A stretch of 64,000 nucleotides of DNA from Mycobacterium aquaticum (GTDB lineage: Bacteria > Actinomycetota > Actinomycetes > Mycobacteriales > Mycobacteriaceae): assembly GCF_002086485.1 (NCBI RefSeq), contig NZ_MVHF01000013.1, positions 62,001 to 126,000 of the forward strand. The letters run 5' to 3'. The position numbers were made by a program, and so were the translations under genes. Positions within the stretch are counted from its first letter, which is position 1. The number at the start of each line of letters is the position of its first letter. Under the pieces are notes generated by a model. That model saw only the letters and a program-made list of their open reading frames with translations, was not told the origin of the DNA and did not search any database. Shown here in pieces: positions 16,657 through 25,287 of the stretch.

Positions 16657-18155
16657 TACAGGCCTTCCCACGCCATACGTCTGACCGTGTCGGGGTCAGA
16701 GACCGTCTCGTCGCGCGTCGAGCGGATCACCCGGGTCAACCGGCGGGCGGTGTCGTACCGCGGCCAGTCCTGGAAAATTCGGTCCTCCTCGCGTGCGGGG
16801 CGTTCCGCCGTCGCGAAATCCAGCCACGTGCGCTGCATGCGCCGGCCCACCGACGGCTGCACCCGGCGGCCCAGCGGGTGCAGTTTGCGACCCAGGTACG
16901 AGCTGTAACTGTGCTGGATGTGGACGATCTCGCTGCCGTGGGTCGCGCCGAGCCCCAGCACTTTCAGAGTCCAGGTGGTGTGGTCGAACCGGTAGGCGTG
17001 AGTGGGCGCGTGAGCGCTGTAGGCATCGGCGAATGCCCACGTCGGGGCGCCGAACATGACGTCGGAGCCGATCGCGATCAACGCCCTGCGGCGCGGGAAC
17101 TCCGGGTAGGCAGCCAGTACCCGGGCTTCCGCGTCGGGATCGGTGCGCGCGAAAAAGGCATGGATGCCCGCCCGGGTGGTCGGCAGCATCGGCGGCTTGC
17201 CCCAGGCGAACATCGAGGCCTCATGGCTGTTGGTGCCGATGATCAACGGCACCTGGCCCACCGCGCCGGTCCGGGCAGCCTCGATGGGATGCGCAGGGAG
17301 CAGATCGACGCCGTAGGTCAGCCCGTAGGCCAACGTCGGTGTGCGCTGCGCACTTTCCAGCTGCAACTGCCCGGCTGCGCGACGCAACTGCCGCTGCGGC
17401 AAGGTCTTGACCACTTCGGCGCCGACGCCCAATGCGGCGAGGAACCGCCGCGCCTGCCGAGCGCGAGTATCGCGGTCGGCGATGAGCGGCAGCGCCGGGC
17501 TCTGCGCGATCGCGCGGGCGAACAGTCCTGCCGAGGCCGGGCTGGCCAGCAGCGCCAGTACCGAGGTGGCACCGGCAGATTCGCCGAACACCGTGACCCG
17601 CTCTGGGTCGCCGCCGAATGCGGCGATGTTGTCGCGCACCCAGCGCAGCGCCGCCAGCTGGTCACGCAGACACAGGTTGTCGTCGAAGCCGGGGCCCAGG
17701 TCGCTGAGCTCGAAACCGCCGAACACCCCGAGCCGGTAGGTGACGTTGACCACCACCACATTGCCGTTGGCGGCCAGCCGCGACCCGTTGTAGAGCTGCA
17801 ATTGACCCGCGCCGTACACGAACGCGCCACCGGGAATCCACACCATCACCGGCAGCGAACCCGTCGTGTCGGGCGACCACACGGTGACGGTCAGGCAGGC
17901 TTCGTCGCGGATCTTGGGATCGTCGCGACCGCCACCGACGAACGACCGGCCTTGCGGCGGCAACGGCCCGTGCTCGATGGCATCGCGCACACCGGTCCAT
18001 GGGGACAGTGGTTGCGGGGCCAGAAACCGGCGCTGCCCGATGGGTTGCTGGGCGTAGTCGACACCTCGCCACACCCCGACACCGCCCTCGACGGTGCCAC
18101 GGAGCCGCCCCAGCGAGGTGTGGGCGATGGTCGGATGTTCCGCGACGACGGACAC
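16653..18155 (-). CDS. Type B carboxylesterase
   Basis: 500-residue carboxylesterase/lipase of the type B family. The oxyanion region is VMVWIPGGAFVYGAGQLQLY. The nucleophile elbow FGESAGATSV lies near residue 190, the EDNLCL-like signature appears as FDDNLCLRDQLAALRW, and the catalytic histidine is probably in THGSEIVHI. No signal peptide is visible, so the enzyme is likely cytoplasmic. It has an N-terminal GxxxGxxxGG-type strand (TSLGRLRGTVEGGVGVWRG). It stands alone between convergent SRPBCC and divergent protease genes. Substrate is unknown. Confidence 0.9.
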   Translation of the reverse strand: MSVVAEHPTIAHTSLGRLRGTVEGGVGVWRGVDYAQQPIGQRRFLAPQPLSPWTGVRDAIEHGPLPPQGRSFVGGGRDDPKIRDEACLTVTVWSPDTTGSLPVMVWIPGGAFVYGAGQLQLYNGSRLAANGNVVVVNVTYRLGVFGGFELSDLGPGFDDNLCLRDQLAALRWVRDNIAAFGGDPERVTVFGESAGATSVLALLASPASAGLFARAIAQSPALPLIADRDTRARQARRFLAALGVGAEVVKTLPQRQLRRAAGQLQLESAQRTPTLAYGLTYGVDLLPAHPIEAARTGAVGQVPLIIGTNSHEASMFAWGKPPMLPTTRAGIHAFFARTDPDAEARVLAAYPEFPRRRALIAIGSDVMFGAPTWAFADAYSAHAPTHAYRFDHTTWTLKVLGLGATHGSEIVHIQHSYSSYLGRKLHPLGRRVQPSVGRRMQRTWLDFATAERPAREEDRIFQDWPRYDTARRLTRVIRSTRDETVSDPDTVRRMAWEGLY

Positions 18156-18229
18156 GTCTGAATCCTAGTGTGGCAAGCTGGACACGCTGTCGAGTACGAC
18201 CTACCGGCGAATTGCGATGGAGCGACGCG

Positions 18230-19120
18230 ATGACCTTCAACGAGGGTATGCAGATCGACACGAGCACCACATCGACCGGCGGCGGAGGCCGTGGTCCCGG
18301 TCGTGGACTGGCCATCGGAGGTGGTCTCGGAGGCTTGCTGGTGGTCGTGGTGGCCATGTTCCTCGGCATCGATCCCGGCACCATCCTGCCGCAGCAACAG
18401 CAAATCGACACCGGCGGCGCCCAGACGCAAGGCATCGATCTGAGCCACTGCAAGACCGGCGCCGACGCCAACAAGTACGTGGAGTGCCGCGTCGTGGCAA
18501 CCGGGAACTCGGTCGACGGCGTGTGGTCGCAACTGCTGCAGGGCTACACGCGCCCGCACATGAAGCTGTTCACCAATCAGGTGAACACCGGCTGCGGACC
18601 TGCGACCACCGAGGTCGGGCCGTTCTACTGCCCTGCCGACAAGACCGCCTACTTCGACACCGGCTTCTTCCAGGTGCTGGTCGACCAATTCGGTTCCAGC
18701 GGCGGACCATTGGCGCAGGAATACGTGGTGGCCCACGAGTATGGGCACCACGTGCAAGACCTGCTGGGTGTGCTGGGCCGGGCCCAGCGGGACCCGGAGG
18801 GCGCGACCGGCGCAGGCGTGCGCACGGAACTGCAGGCCGACTGCTACGCCGGGGTATGGGCGCACTACGCGTCGATCACCAAACAGGAGAGCACCGGGGT
18901 GCCGTACCTGGAACCGTTGAGCGACAAGGACATCGCCGATGCACTGTCGGCGGCCCAGTCGGTCGGTGACGACCGCATCCAGAAGGCGGCGACGGGCCGG
19001 GTCAACCCCGAAACGTGGACGCACGGATCGTCCGCACAGCGGCAGAAGTGGTTCACCGTGGGCTATCAGACCGGTGACCCCAAGAAGTGCGACACGTTCG
19101 CTGCGGCCAACCTTGGTTAG
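18230..19120 (+). CDS. Neutral zinc metallopeptidase (YpfJ family), membrane anchored
   Basis: 296-residue putative zinc protease. A glycine-rich N-terminus (TSTGGGGRGPGRG) leads into one transmembrane helix (about 30-46), then an extracytoplasmic domain with two cysteine pairs and the zinc motif HEYGHH (His169, Glu170, His173). ELQADC further on may give the third ligand. ATG 18230 starts the protein just before the glycine-rich segment, and the open frame upstream does not look coding. It corresponds in position and type to Rv2575. The probable role is envelope protein processing. Its stop overlaps the next gene. Confidence 0.85.
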   Translation: MTFNEGMQIDTSTTSTGGGGRGPGRGLAIGGGLGGLLVVVVAMFLGIDPGTILPQQQQIDTGGAQTQGIDLSHCKTGADANKYVECRVVATGNSVDGVWSQLLQGYTRPHMKLFTNQVNTGCGPATTEVGPFYCPADKTAYFDTGFFQVLVDQFGSSGGPLAQEYVVAHEYGHHVQDLLGVLGRAQRDPEGATGAGVRTELQADCYAGVWAHYASITKQESTGVPYLEPLSDKDIADALSAAQSVGDDRIQKAATGRVNPETWTHGSSAQRQKWFTVGYQTGDPKKCDTFAAANLG

Positions 19121-20756
19121 GGCACAGAGCGCGGCAGACGCTGTCGCGGAACGTTACCTGCAGACCTACGCACAGTTGGATCCCTGTGCGGCAACCGAAC
19201 TGGGCATCAAGAGCTCGGACGCCGAGTACGACGCCGAGATCACCGACTACTCCCCCGACGGCGTCGCCGCCCGCGCCGACGCTGCCCGTGCCACGCTGCG
19301 CGAGCTCGCCGGCATCACCCCCGTCGACGATGTCGACGCGGTGACCGTCGCGGCGTTGACCGAACGGCTCGGTGTGATCGTCGAACTGAACGACGCCGGG
19401 TTGGATGTAGGCGAGCTGAACGTGATCGCCTCACCCCTGCAGTCGATGCGCGATGTGTTCGACCTCATGGCCACCGACACCGAAGACGATTGGGCAGTCA
19501 TCTCGCGGCGCCTGTCGCAGGTTCCCGACCGCGCCGACGGGTACGCCCGCGCCCTGCGGACCGCGGCGGCCAACGGGCACGCTCCGGCCGGCCGCCAGAT
19601 CACCCGAGGTATCGAACAAGCGGCACGGATCGGCCAGTTGTTCGTCGGCATGGCGGCCCGGGCACCTCTGGAAAACCCTGTGCTGCACCAGGAGTTGCAG
19701 GACGGGGCCGAAGCCGCCGCCGCGGCGTACCTCCGGCTGGCCGCGACCCTGCGTGACGACATGGCTCCGCATGCCCGTCCGCAGGATGCCTGTGGCCGTG
19801 ACGCCTACCGGCTGTTCTCACGGTCGTTCCTCGGCGCGGAGGTCGACCTCGACGAAACCTACGCCTGGGGTATCGAGCTGCTGGAAGCGGTTGTGGCCGA
19901 ACAGGTGTCGATCGCGCAGGAACTCTATCCAGGAGCCACGGTCGCCGAGACGTTGCACCGCCTCGATGACGAACCGCGCTACGTACTGACCGGAACCGAT
20001 GCGCTGCAGGCCTGGATGCAGGAGCTCTCCGACCGTGCGGTGGATGCGCTTGCGGGAACGCATTTCGACATCGCCGAACCGCTGCGCCGCCTGGAGTGCC
20101 GCATCGCACCGACCCAGACCGGCGGCATCTATTACACGGGCCCGTCGGAAGATTTCAGCCGCCCGGGCCGCATGTGGTGGTCGGTGCCGCCCGGTGTCGA
20201 GCGGTTCCACACCTGGCAGGAGACCACCACTGTTTTCCACGAGGGTGTTCCCGGGCATCATTTGCAGATCGGCCGTGCCGTGGCGTTGGCCGACCAGCTC
20301 AACCGGTGGCGGCGGCTGGGCTGCTGGGTGTCCGGGCACGGCGAGGGCTGGGCGCTGTACGCCGAGCGGCTGATGGCCGAGCTTGGTTGGCTCGACGACC
20401 CCGGCAACCGCATGGGCATGCTTGACGCACAACGGTTCCGGGCTGCCCGCGTCGTCATCGACATCGGTGTGCACTGTGGCCTGCCCGCACCCGACGGCGC
20501 GGTCTGGGATGCCGAGCGGGCCTGGAATTTCCTCACCTCACACTCGGCCATGGCCCCGGAGAATCTGCAGTTCGAACTCGACCGGTACCTGGGCTGGCCC
20601 GGTCAGGCGCCGTCGTACGCGATCGGTCAACGGATCTGGCAGCAGCTGCGCGACGAGGCACTGCGAGCCGGCTCGTCGCTCAAGCAGTTCCACAGCCGCG
20701 CCCTGGATCTCGGCGGCCTGCCGCTCGACGTGCTCCGATCGGCGCTCTCGACATGA
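19113..20756 (+). CDS. DUF885 family protein (predicted metallopeptidase)
   Basis: About 547-residue protein of the DUF885 family, helical and M32/thermolysin-like. The zinc-binding motif HEGVPGHHLQIG appears near residue 377, followed by a helix with SGHGEGWALYAERLM that supplies a further glutamate. TTG 19113 is the earliest sensible start; it overlaps the zinc protease stop by 8 bp and no better ATG/GTG lies nearby, so the start is uncertain. No signal peptide is seen. Two successive predicted metalloproteases in one operon suggest linked peptide handling. The chemistry has not been shown for most members. Confidence 0.75.
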   Translation: MVRAQSAADAVAERYLQTYAQLDPCAATELGIKSSDAEYDAEITDYSPDGVAARADAARATLRELAGITPVDDVDAVTVAALTERLGVIVELNDAGLDVGELNVIASPLQSMRDVFDLMATDTEDDWAVISRRLSQVPDRADGYARALRTAAANGHAPAGRQITRGIEQAARIGQLFVGMAARAPLENPVLHQELQDGAEAAAAAYLRLAATLRDDMAPHARPQDACGRDAYRLFSRSFLGAEVDLDETYAWGIELLEAVVAEQVSIAQELYPGATVAETLHRLDDEPRYVLTGTDALQAWMQELSDRAVDALAGTHFDIAEPLRRLECRIAPTQTGGIYYTGPSEDFSRPGRMWWSVPPGVERFHTWQETTTVFHEGVPGHHLQIGRAVALADQLNRWRRLGCWVSGHGEGWALYAERLMAELGWLDDPGNRMGMLDAQRFRAARVVIDIGVHCGLPAPDGAVWDAERAWNFLTSHSAMAPENLQFELDRYLGWPGQAPSYAIGQRIWQQLRDEALRAGSSLKQFHSRALDLGGLPLDVLRSALST

Positions 20757-21277
20757 CCGGGCCGATCGAGCCCGACAGCAAGGACTGGACCTGGGTGCTC
20801 ACCCGGCCGTGCCCGGAGTGCGGGTTCGACGCCTCCGGCGTGCCACACACCGAGGTGGCCGGGCGCATCCGCGCCGACGCCGCGGCCTGGGTGGCCCGCC
20901 TACAACAGCCCGGGGTCGCCACCAGGAGCCGACCCGACCGATGGTCGACGCTGGAATACGGCTGTCACGTACGCGACGTGCACCGCATCTTCGCCCACCG
21001 CGTCGAACTCATGCTCACCGAAGACGATCCGCAGTTTCCCAACTGGGATCAGGACGCCACCGCCGTCGCCGACGACTACGCGTCCCAGGATCCGGGGCGC
21101 GTGGCCGGCGAGCTGTTCGACGCGGCCGGCGTGGTGGCCGACCTGTATGACCGGGTGCCCGACGGGTCCTGGTCGCGGCGCGGCGTGCGCAGCAACGGCA
21201 GCACATTCACCGTCTCCACGATCGCGCTGTATCACCTGCACGACATCGTGCATCACGCCCACGACGTAACCCATTGA
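20753..21277 (+). CDS. DinB-like/maleylpyruvate isomerase-fold protein
   Basis: 174-residue four-helix-bundle protein of the DinB/MDMPI type, which binds a divalent metal through three histidines. Candidate ligands are the His in YGCHVRDVHRIF and the HDIVHH cluster near the C-terminus. A CPECG motif near residue 22 may bind metal or be structural. ATG overlaps the DUF885 stop (ATGA), so it is the third gene of the protease operon. Family members include mycothiol-dependent thiol transferases, but the substrate here is unknown. Confidence 0.75.
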   Translation: MTGPIEPDSKDWTWVLTRPCPECGFDASGVPHTEVAGRIRADAAAWVARLQQPGVATRSRPDRWSTLEYGCHVRDVHRIFAHRVELMLTEDDPQFPNWDQDATAVADDYASQDPGRVAGELFDAAGVVADLYDRVPDGSWSRRGVRSNGSTFTVSTIALYHLHDIVHHAHDVTH

Positions 21278-21281
21278 CCAC

Positions 21282-21310
21282 TTTGAACACATATCGTTAA
21301 TGTGTTCAAA
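21282..21310. promoter_or_regulatory. Perfect 29-bp palindromic operator ending on the TetR start codon
   Basis: TTTGAACACAT and ATGTGTTCAAA are exact 11-bp reverse complements separated by 7 bp. The last base is the A of the TetR gene's ATG. Size and position are those of a TetR autoregulatory operator covering the promoter of a probably leaderless mRNA. Confidence 0.8.
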
Positions 21311-21900
21311 TGCCCGGAGCAGACCGGACGGTGTCGTCCACGCTGCTGAAAGCCACCGCTGACACGCTACGGCGTTACGGCCCACGGCAATTCAGCCTCA
21401 CCGCGGTAGCGGAGGCAGCCGGCGTGTCCCGCGGTACCGTGCATAACGCGCTCGGCAGCCGCGACAACGCCATCAAAGTGGCGCTCGACCACCTGGCGTC
21501 GGCGTTCATCGAGACCATGGCCGCCGCCCTCGATCGCGAGGAATCCCTGACAGATCAGGTCGCCGCCGCGGCGGCACTCATCTGCGCGCACCGGCAGCAG
21601 TCCGACTCCGTCGCCACCCTCGGCTTCAACGAGAGCATCCTCGTCCTGCTGCTGCGCAACACCGGCGACGACCTCATGCGGCGCTCCATCGAGCTGTGGA
21701 AACCCCGGATCCGCGCGGCCCAGCAGCGCGGCGAAGTCGGCGCCGACATCGCACCGGCGCGCGCCGGCGAATGGATCGTTCGGTTGCTCCTCAGTTTCGA
21801 ACTGCTCCCGCAGATCGGGGTCAACCTCGACAGCCCCCGCGCCGTGAAGCGTTTCGTGTCCGACCACGTCGTCGTCGGACTGACCGGAAGGCAGCCATGA
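21310..21900 (+). CDS. TetR family transcriptional regulator
   Basis: 196-residue TetR-type repressor. The N-terminal helix-turn-helix (FSLTAVAEAAGVSRGTVHNAL, about 30-50) is followed by a helical ligand-binding domain. ATG 21310 sits at the edge of a perfect palindrome, leaving no room for a Shine-Dalgarno, so the message is probably leaderless and self-repressed. It is the first gene of an operon with a flavin monooxygenase (ATGA overlap) and an SDR, which it presumably controls in response to their substrate. Confidence 0.88.
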   Translation: MPGADRTVSSTLLKATADTLRRYGPRQFSLTAVAEAAGVSRGTVHNALGSRDNAIKVALDHLASAFIETMAAALDREESLTDQVAAAAALICAHRQQSDSVATLGFNESILVLLLRNTGDDLMRRSIELWKPRIRAAQQRGEVGADIAPARAGEWIVRLLLSFELLPQIGVNLDSPRAVKRFVSDHVVVGLTGRQP

Positions 21901-23480
21901 GCCGTTCGCCGTTAGCTCCTCGCGTGGGCGCACCAGACTACGAGGTCGCGATCATCGGCGCGGGCCCCGGTGGCATCGCCGCGGCACACCTGCTGCGCCA
22001 GAAGGGCATTCACGACTTCGTCATCATCGAGCGCGGCGACGACTTCGGCGGTACCTGGCGCGACAACCACTATCCCGGCCTCGCCGTCGACATCCCGACA
22101 CTGTGGTATCAGCTCTCGTTCGCCCCGAACCCGCACTGGAGCAGGTTCTTCGCGCCGGGGCCGGAGATCTACCGCTATCTGCGGGACACCGCCACCGAGC
22201 TCGGTCTCTACGAGCACCTGCACGCCCGCGCCGAGGTGATCCGGCAGCAGTGGGATGACGAGCGTGGATTGTGGCACTTGCAGATCCGCGACCGTCCGCC
22301 CGTCACGGCGCGCTTCGTGATCAGCTCCGTCGGCGGCTACGTCAACGCCAAGGACACCGTCGGCATCACCGGGGTCGACGATTTCGCCGGCACCATTCTG
22401 CGGCCGAACGCCTGGGACGACGCATACGACACCCGCGGCAAGCGCATCGCGGTGATCGGGACGGGTTCGTCCGGTGTGCAGATCACCGGCGCACTGTCCG
22501 CCGAAGCGGCCAATCTCGATGTCTATCAGCGCACCCCGGCCTGGGTGTTGCCGAAGATCGACTTCACGATCACGCCGTGGATGCGTCGGTTGTTCCGAGT
22601 GCCCGGGGTGGTTCCGGCGGCGAACGCGGCCGGACGGCTCGCGATGGACGTCTTGATGGTGGCGCCCATCGTGCACGTGTTCTCCCGGCTGCCCGACACG
22701 GTGCTGCGCCGCCTGATGCCGCTCTACGACGGCTGGTCGCGGCTGCTCTACCGGTTGCTGTTGCGGGCCGTCGTGGACGATCCCGCCACCCGGCGAAAAC
22801 TGGTGCCACGCTATGGCATCCTGGCCAAGCGGCCGGTGATCTCCAGTGCATTCCTGCCTGCGCTGAACAATCCGACCACTCATCTGATCACCACGCCGAT
22901 CGACCGGATCACCGCCACCGGCGTCCGCACCGTCGACGGCGTCGACCACCCGGCCGACCTGCTGGTGCTGGCCACCGGCTATGAACTGTGGATCGACCCG
23001 GAGACCTACCGGACGGGCACTGTCCTGGGCGCATGCGGCTTCGACCTGGCCCAGTACTACCGGGCGCACGGTCTGCACAGTTACGCCGGGACGGCGCATC
23101 CGCGGCTGCCCAACCGCTGGGAGATCGTCGGCCCGCTGGGCTTCGTCGGATTCGCCTGGCCCGACTACGTGGAGACGATGGCAGCACATGCCGTGCGGAT
23201 CATCGACGAGACACGCCACCGGGGCGCGCAGATCGTCACCGTCAGCCCGGACGCGTTCAACCGGTGGAACGCCCGGATGAATCGTCACGGCCGGGTCGCC
23301 CACCTCTACTACACCGCCGCCTCCGGCTTGCACACCTACTTCGTCAACTCGCAGCACGAAACCCCGTACTACCGCCCGCAGACCATCATCGGGTCCCGCC
23401 AATTCGCGCGGCACTCGCCGCTGTCCGACTACCAGTTCACCAATGTCCACGCCGCGATATCCGAGGAGCAACCGGCATGA
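21897..23480 (+). CDS. Class B flavin monooxygenase with altered BVMO fingerprint
   Basis: 527-residue FAD/NADPH monooxygenase. FAD motif GAGPGG (21-26), FGGTWRDNHYPG, second dinucleotide motif GTGSSG and an ATGYELW segment place it among Baeyer-Villiger/flavin-containing monooxygenases. The expected fingerprint FxGxxxHxxxW reads FAGTILRPNAWDD, with Arg instead of the conserved His. This could change NADPH handling or make it an N- or S-hydroxylating or otherwise atypical enzyme. ATG overlaps the TetR stop, and the SDR start overlaps its own stop, so the three genes form one tight operon. Substrate unknown. Confidence 0.85.
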   Translation: MSRSPLAPRVGAPDYEVAIIGAGPGGIAAAHLLRQKGIHDFVIIERGDDFGGTWRDNHYPGLAVDIPTLWYQLSFAPNPHWSRFFAPGPEIYRYLRDTATELGLYEHLHARAEVIRQQWDDERGLWHLQIRDRPPVTARFVISSVGGYVNAKDTVGITGVDDFAGTILRPNAWDDAYDTRGKRIAVIGTGSSGVQITGALSAEAANLDVYQRTPAWVLPKIDFTITPWMRRLFRVPGVVPAANAAGRLAMDVLMVAPIVHVFSRLPDTVLRRLMPLYDGWSRLLYRLLLRAVVDDPATRRKLVPRYGILAKRPVISSAFLPALNNPTTHLITTPIDRITATGVRTVDGVDHPADLLVLATGYELWIDPETYRTGTVLGACGFDLAQYYRAHGLHSYAGTAHPRLPNRWEIVGPLGFVGFAWPDYVETMAAHAVRIIDETRHRGAQIVTVSPDAFNRWNARMNRHGRVAHLYYTAASGLHTYFVNSQHETPYYRPQTIIGSRQFARHSPLSDYQFTNVHAAISEEQPA

Positions 23481-24298
23481 CCGATACATCTCTGGCCAGT
23501 CGGGTCGCCTACGTCACGGGAGCCGCACGCGGGCAAGGGCGTTCGCACTGTGTGCGGCTGGCCCGTGCCGGAGCCGACATCGTCGCGCTCGACGCCTGCG
23601 CACCGGTGGCCGAGGCCAACGGTTATGCCCCGGCCACGTCCGACGACCTCGCCGAAACCGTCGCGCTCGTCGAAGCTGAAGGTCGCAAGGTGCTGGCTCG
23701 TGAGGTCGACGTGCGCGATGCCGATGGTCAGCGCCGGTTGGTGGCCGACGCGGTCGAGCAGTTCGGCCGGCTCGACATCGTGGTCGCCAACGCGGGTGTG
23801 CTCAATTGGGGCCGGCTGTGGGAGATCTCGGCCCAACAGTGGCAGGACACCCTCGACATCAACCTCACCGGGGTGTTCAACACCGTGCAGGCCGTCGTGC
23901 CCGCGATGATCGCGGCGGGTAACGGCGGATCGATCATCACCGTGAGCTCGGCGGCCGGGGTCAAGGCCGTGCCCGGCTGCGCCCACTACTGTGCCAGCAA
24001 GTTCGGCGTCGTCGGCCTCACCAACGCGTTGGCAGTCGAGTTGGGCGAGTTCGGCATTCGGGTGAACTCCATCCACCCGTACGGCACCGACACGCCGATG
24101 GGCAACGACGTGTCGATGTATCAACTGCTGCAGGACCACCCGCAGTACATCCACAGCTTCTCCCCCGGTGCGCTGCCGACGGAGTCCCTCATCGCACCCG
24201 ACGACATATCCGACATCGTGGTGTGGCTCGCCGGCGATGCGTCGTCGTTGCTCACCGCAGCCCAGATCCCCGCGGAGAAGGGCTATCTGAAGATCTGA
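23477..24298 (+). CDS. Mycofactocin-type SDR oxidoreductase
   Basis: 273-residue SDR of the group linked to the redox cofactor mycofactocin, which carries a non-exchangeable NAD. Diagnostic features are TGAARGQGRSHCVRLARAGAD, the long segment between strand 2 and helix C (CAPVAEANGYAPATSDDLAETV) and a C-terminal insert before LIAPDDISDIVVWLA. The active site is YCASK. It would oxidise an alcohol and pass electrons to mycofactocin. Its ATG overlaps the monooxygenase stop. It probably works before or after that enzyme on the same carbon skeleton. Confidence 0.85.
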   Translation: MTDTSLASRVAYVTGAARGQGRSHCVRLARAGADIVALDACAPVAEANGYAPATSDDLAETVALVEAEGRKVLAREVDVRDADGQRRLVADAVEQFGRLDIVVANAGVLNWGRLWEISAQQWQDTLDINLTGVFNTVQAVVPAMIAAGNGGSIITVSSAAGVKAVPGCAHYCASKFGVVGLTNALAVELGEFGIRVNSIHPYGTDTPMGNDVSMYQLLQDHPQYIHSFSPGALPTESLIAPDDISDIVVWLAGDASSLLTAAQIPAEKGYLKI

Positions 24299-24329
24299 TC
24301 CCCTACCGAGTCCCCTGCCGGGCCATTCC

Positions 24330-24390
24330 CGCGAGCAGACACTCGGGTCCGCGACACGCCGCGTTTCCGGTACCGCCACGTCTGCTCGCG
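24330..24390. terminator. Long-loop inverted repeat between convergent genes
   Basis: CGCGAGCAGAC and GTCTGCTCGCG are perfect 11-bp arms separated by 39 nt, flanked by further partial complementarity (TTCCC and GGGAA). It lies between the convergent SDR and thioesterase stops. It may be a terminator or a member of a dispersed mycobacterial intergenic repeat, as similar GCGAGCAGAC words are common between mycobacterial genes. Confidence 0.5.
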
Positions 24391-24411
24391 CAAGGGAACT
24401 CGCGGCAGGCG

Positions 24412-25287
24412 TTACAGCCGGGAGTGGGCGGCGATGGTGGTGTCGGTGGTCCGCAGCGGGCGGATCATGCCGTCCTGGCTGAACGACGCGATGAGTTCCC
24501 CCTCTTCGGTGTGCACGGTCCCACGCACGTAGGACATGCCGGTGCCTACCTGCGTGCTCTCGTGGCTGTAGAGCAGCCAGCCAGCCCAGCGGACGGGTTC
24601 GTGGAAGCTCACGGTGACAGTCATGGGCGCGGTCGACACCGTGAGGTGCGCCTGCGCCGTACCGATCCCTGCATGGGCTCGCATTGTCGTCGAAATGCCG
24701 AGGTGGCCGGTGAAATACGCGATCAGGGCCTTGGCCAGGTCATCGCGGGTCGGAATCGGGTCATACCGCAGCCAGGCGTAGAGCTCGGGCGGCCCGACCT
24801 CGTCCGGGCTGTTGACGTCGACGACGTCGACCAGACGCAGCTCCCGGCCTGCCATCGGCATGTGCGACGCATTCGCCTCCGCCGGCGCCGTGACCGCGGG
24901 CCTGGGCAGGTGATGGCGGATGACATCAGCCGACGGCACATCGGCGAAGGCCGTGAAGGTGATGCAGCGCTTGCCGTTCTGCGATGCGGTGACCACAGCG
25001 GTCGCGGTGGAGCGCCCCTCGCTGATGACGTCGATGTCGAGGTCGACTGCGGGCCCAGCCAGCACGGCGCGGGCGAACACGGCGTGCACCGACCGCACCG
25101 ACTTGTCCGGAAACCGCTTGGCGACAGCGACGATGGCGGCCGCCAGGATCTGCGTGCCCTCCACCACCTGACGCTCGTCGGCGCCCGCGATCCCGGTCTG
25201 GGCGACGAAGCGATTTTCGCCGACCAGCTCGGCGTCGAACAGGTCGAGCAACATCTGCACGGTCCACTGGGCGGTCTCGGTTGTCAC
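24412..25287 (-). CDS. Acyl-CoA thioesterase (TesB-like double hotdog)
   Basis: 291-residue double-hotdog thioesterase, TesB/acyl-CoA thioesterase II type, expected to release free acids from acyl-CoA. Two repeats are visible: the first contains RSVHAVFARAVLAGPAVDLDIDV, and the second contains VSFHEPVRWAGWLLYSHES and SYVRGTVHTEEGELIASFSQDGMIR. GTG 25287 is chosen because it overlaps the LLM oxidoreductase stop (GTGA) and begins VTTETAQW just before the first domain. The operon with the LLM enzyme suggests a shared lipid or steroid-like acyl substrate. Confidence 0.82.
   Translation of the reverse strand: MTTETAQWTVQMLLDLFDAELVGENRFVAQTGIAGADERQVVEGTQILAAAIVAVAKRFPDKSVRSVHAVFARAVLAGPAVDLDIDVISEGRSTATAVVTASQNGKRCITFTAFADVPSADVIRHHLPRPAVTAPAEANASHMPMAGRELRLVDVVDVNSPDEVGPPELYAWLRYDPIPTRDDLAKALIAYFTGHLGISTTMRAHAGIGTAQAHLTVSTAPMTVTVSFHEPVRWAGWLLYSHESTQVGTGMSYVRGTVHTEEGELIASFSQDGMIRPLRTTDTTIAAHSRL

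Noticed and set aside
16143..18161. 672-codon open frame on the plus strand over the carboxylesterase
   Set aside because: It runs through both the SRPBCC gene (another frame) and the reverse strand of the carboxylesterase, with low-complexity His/Arg-rich translation. The esterase motifs on the minus strand are decisive.
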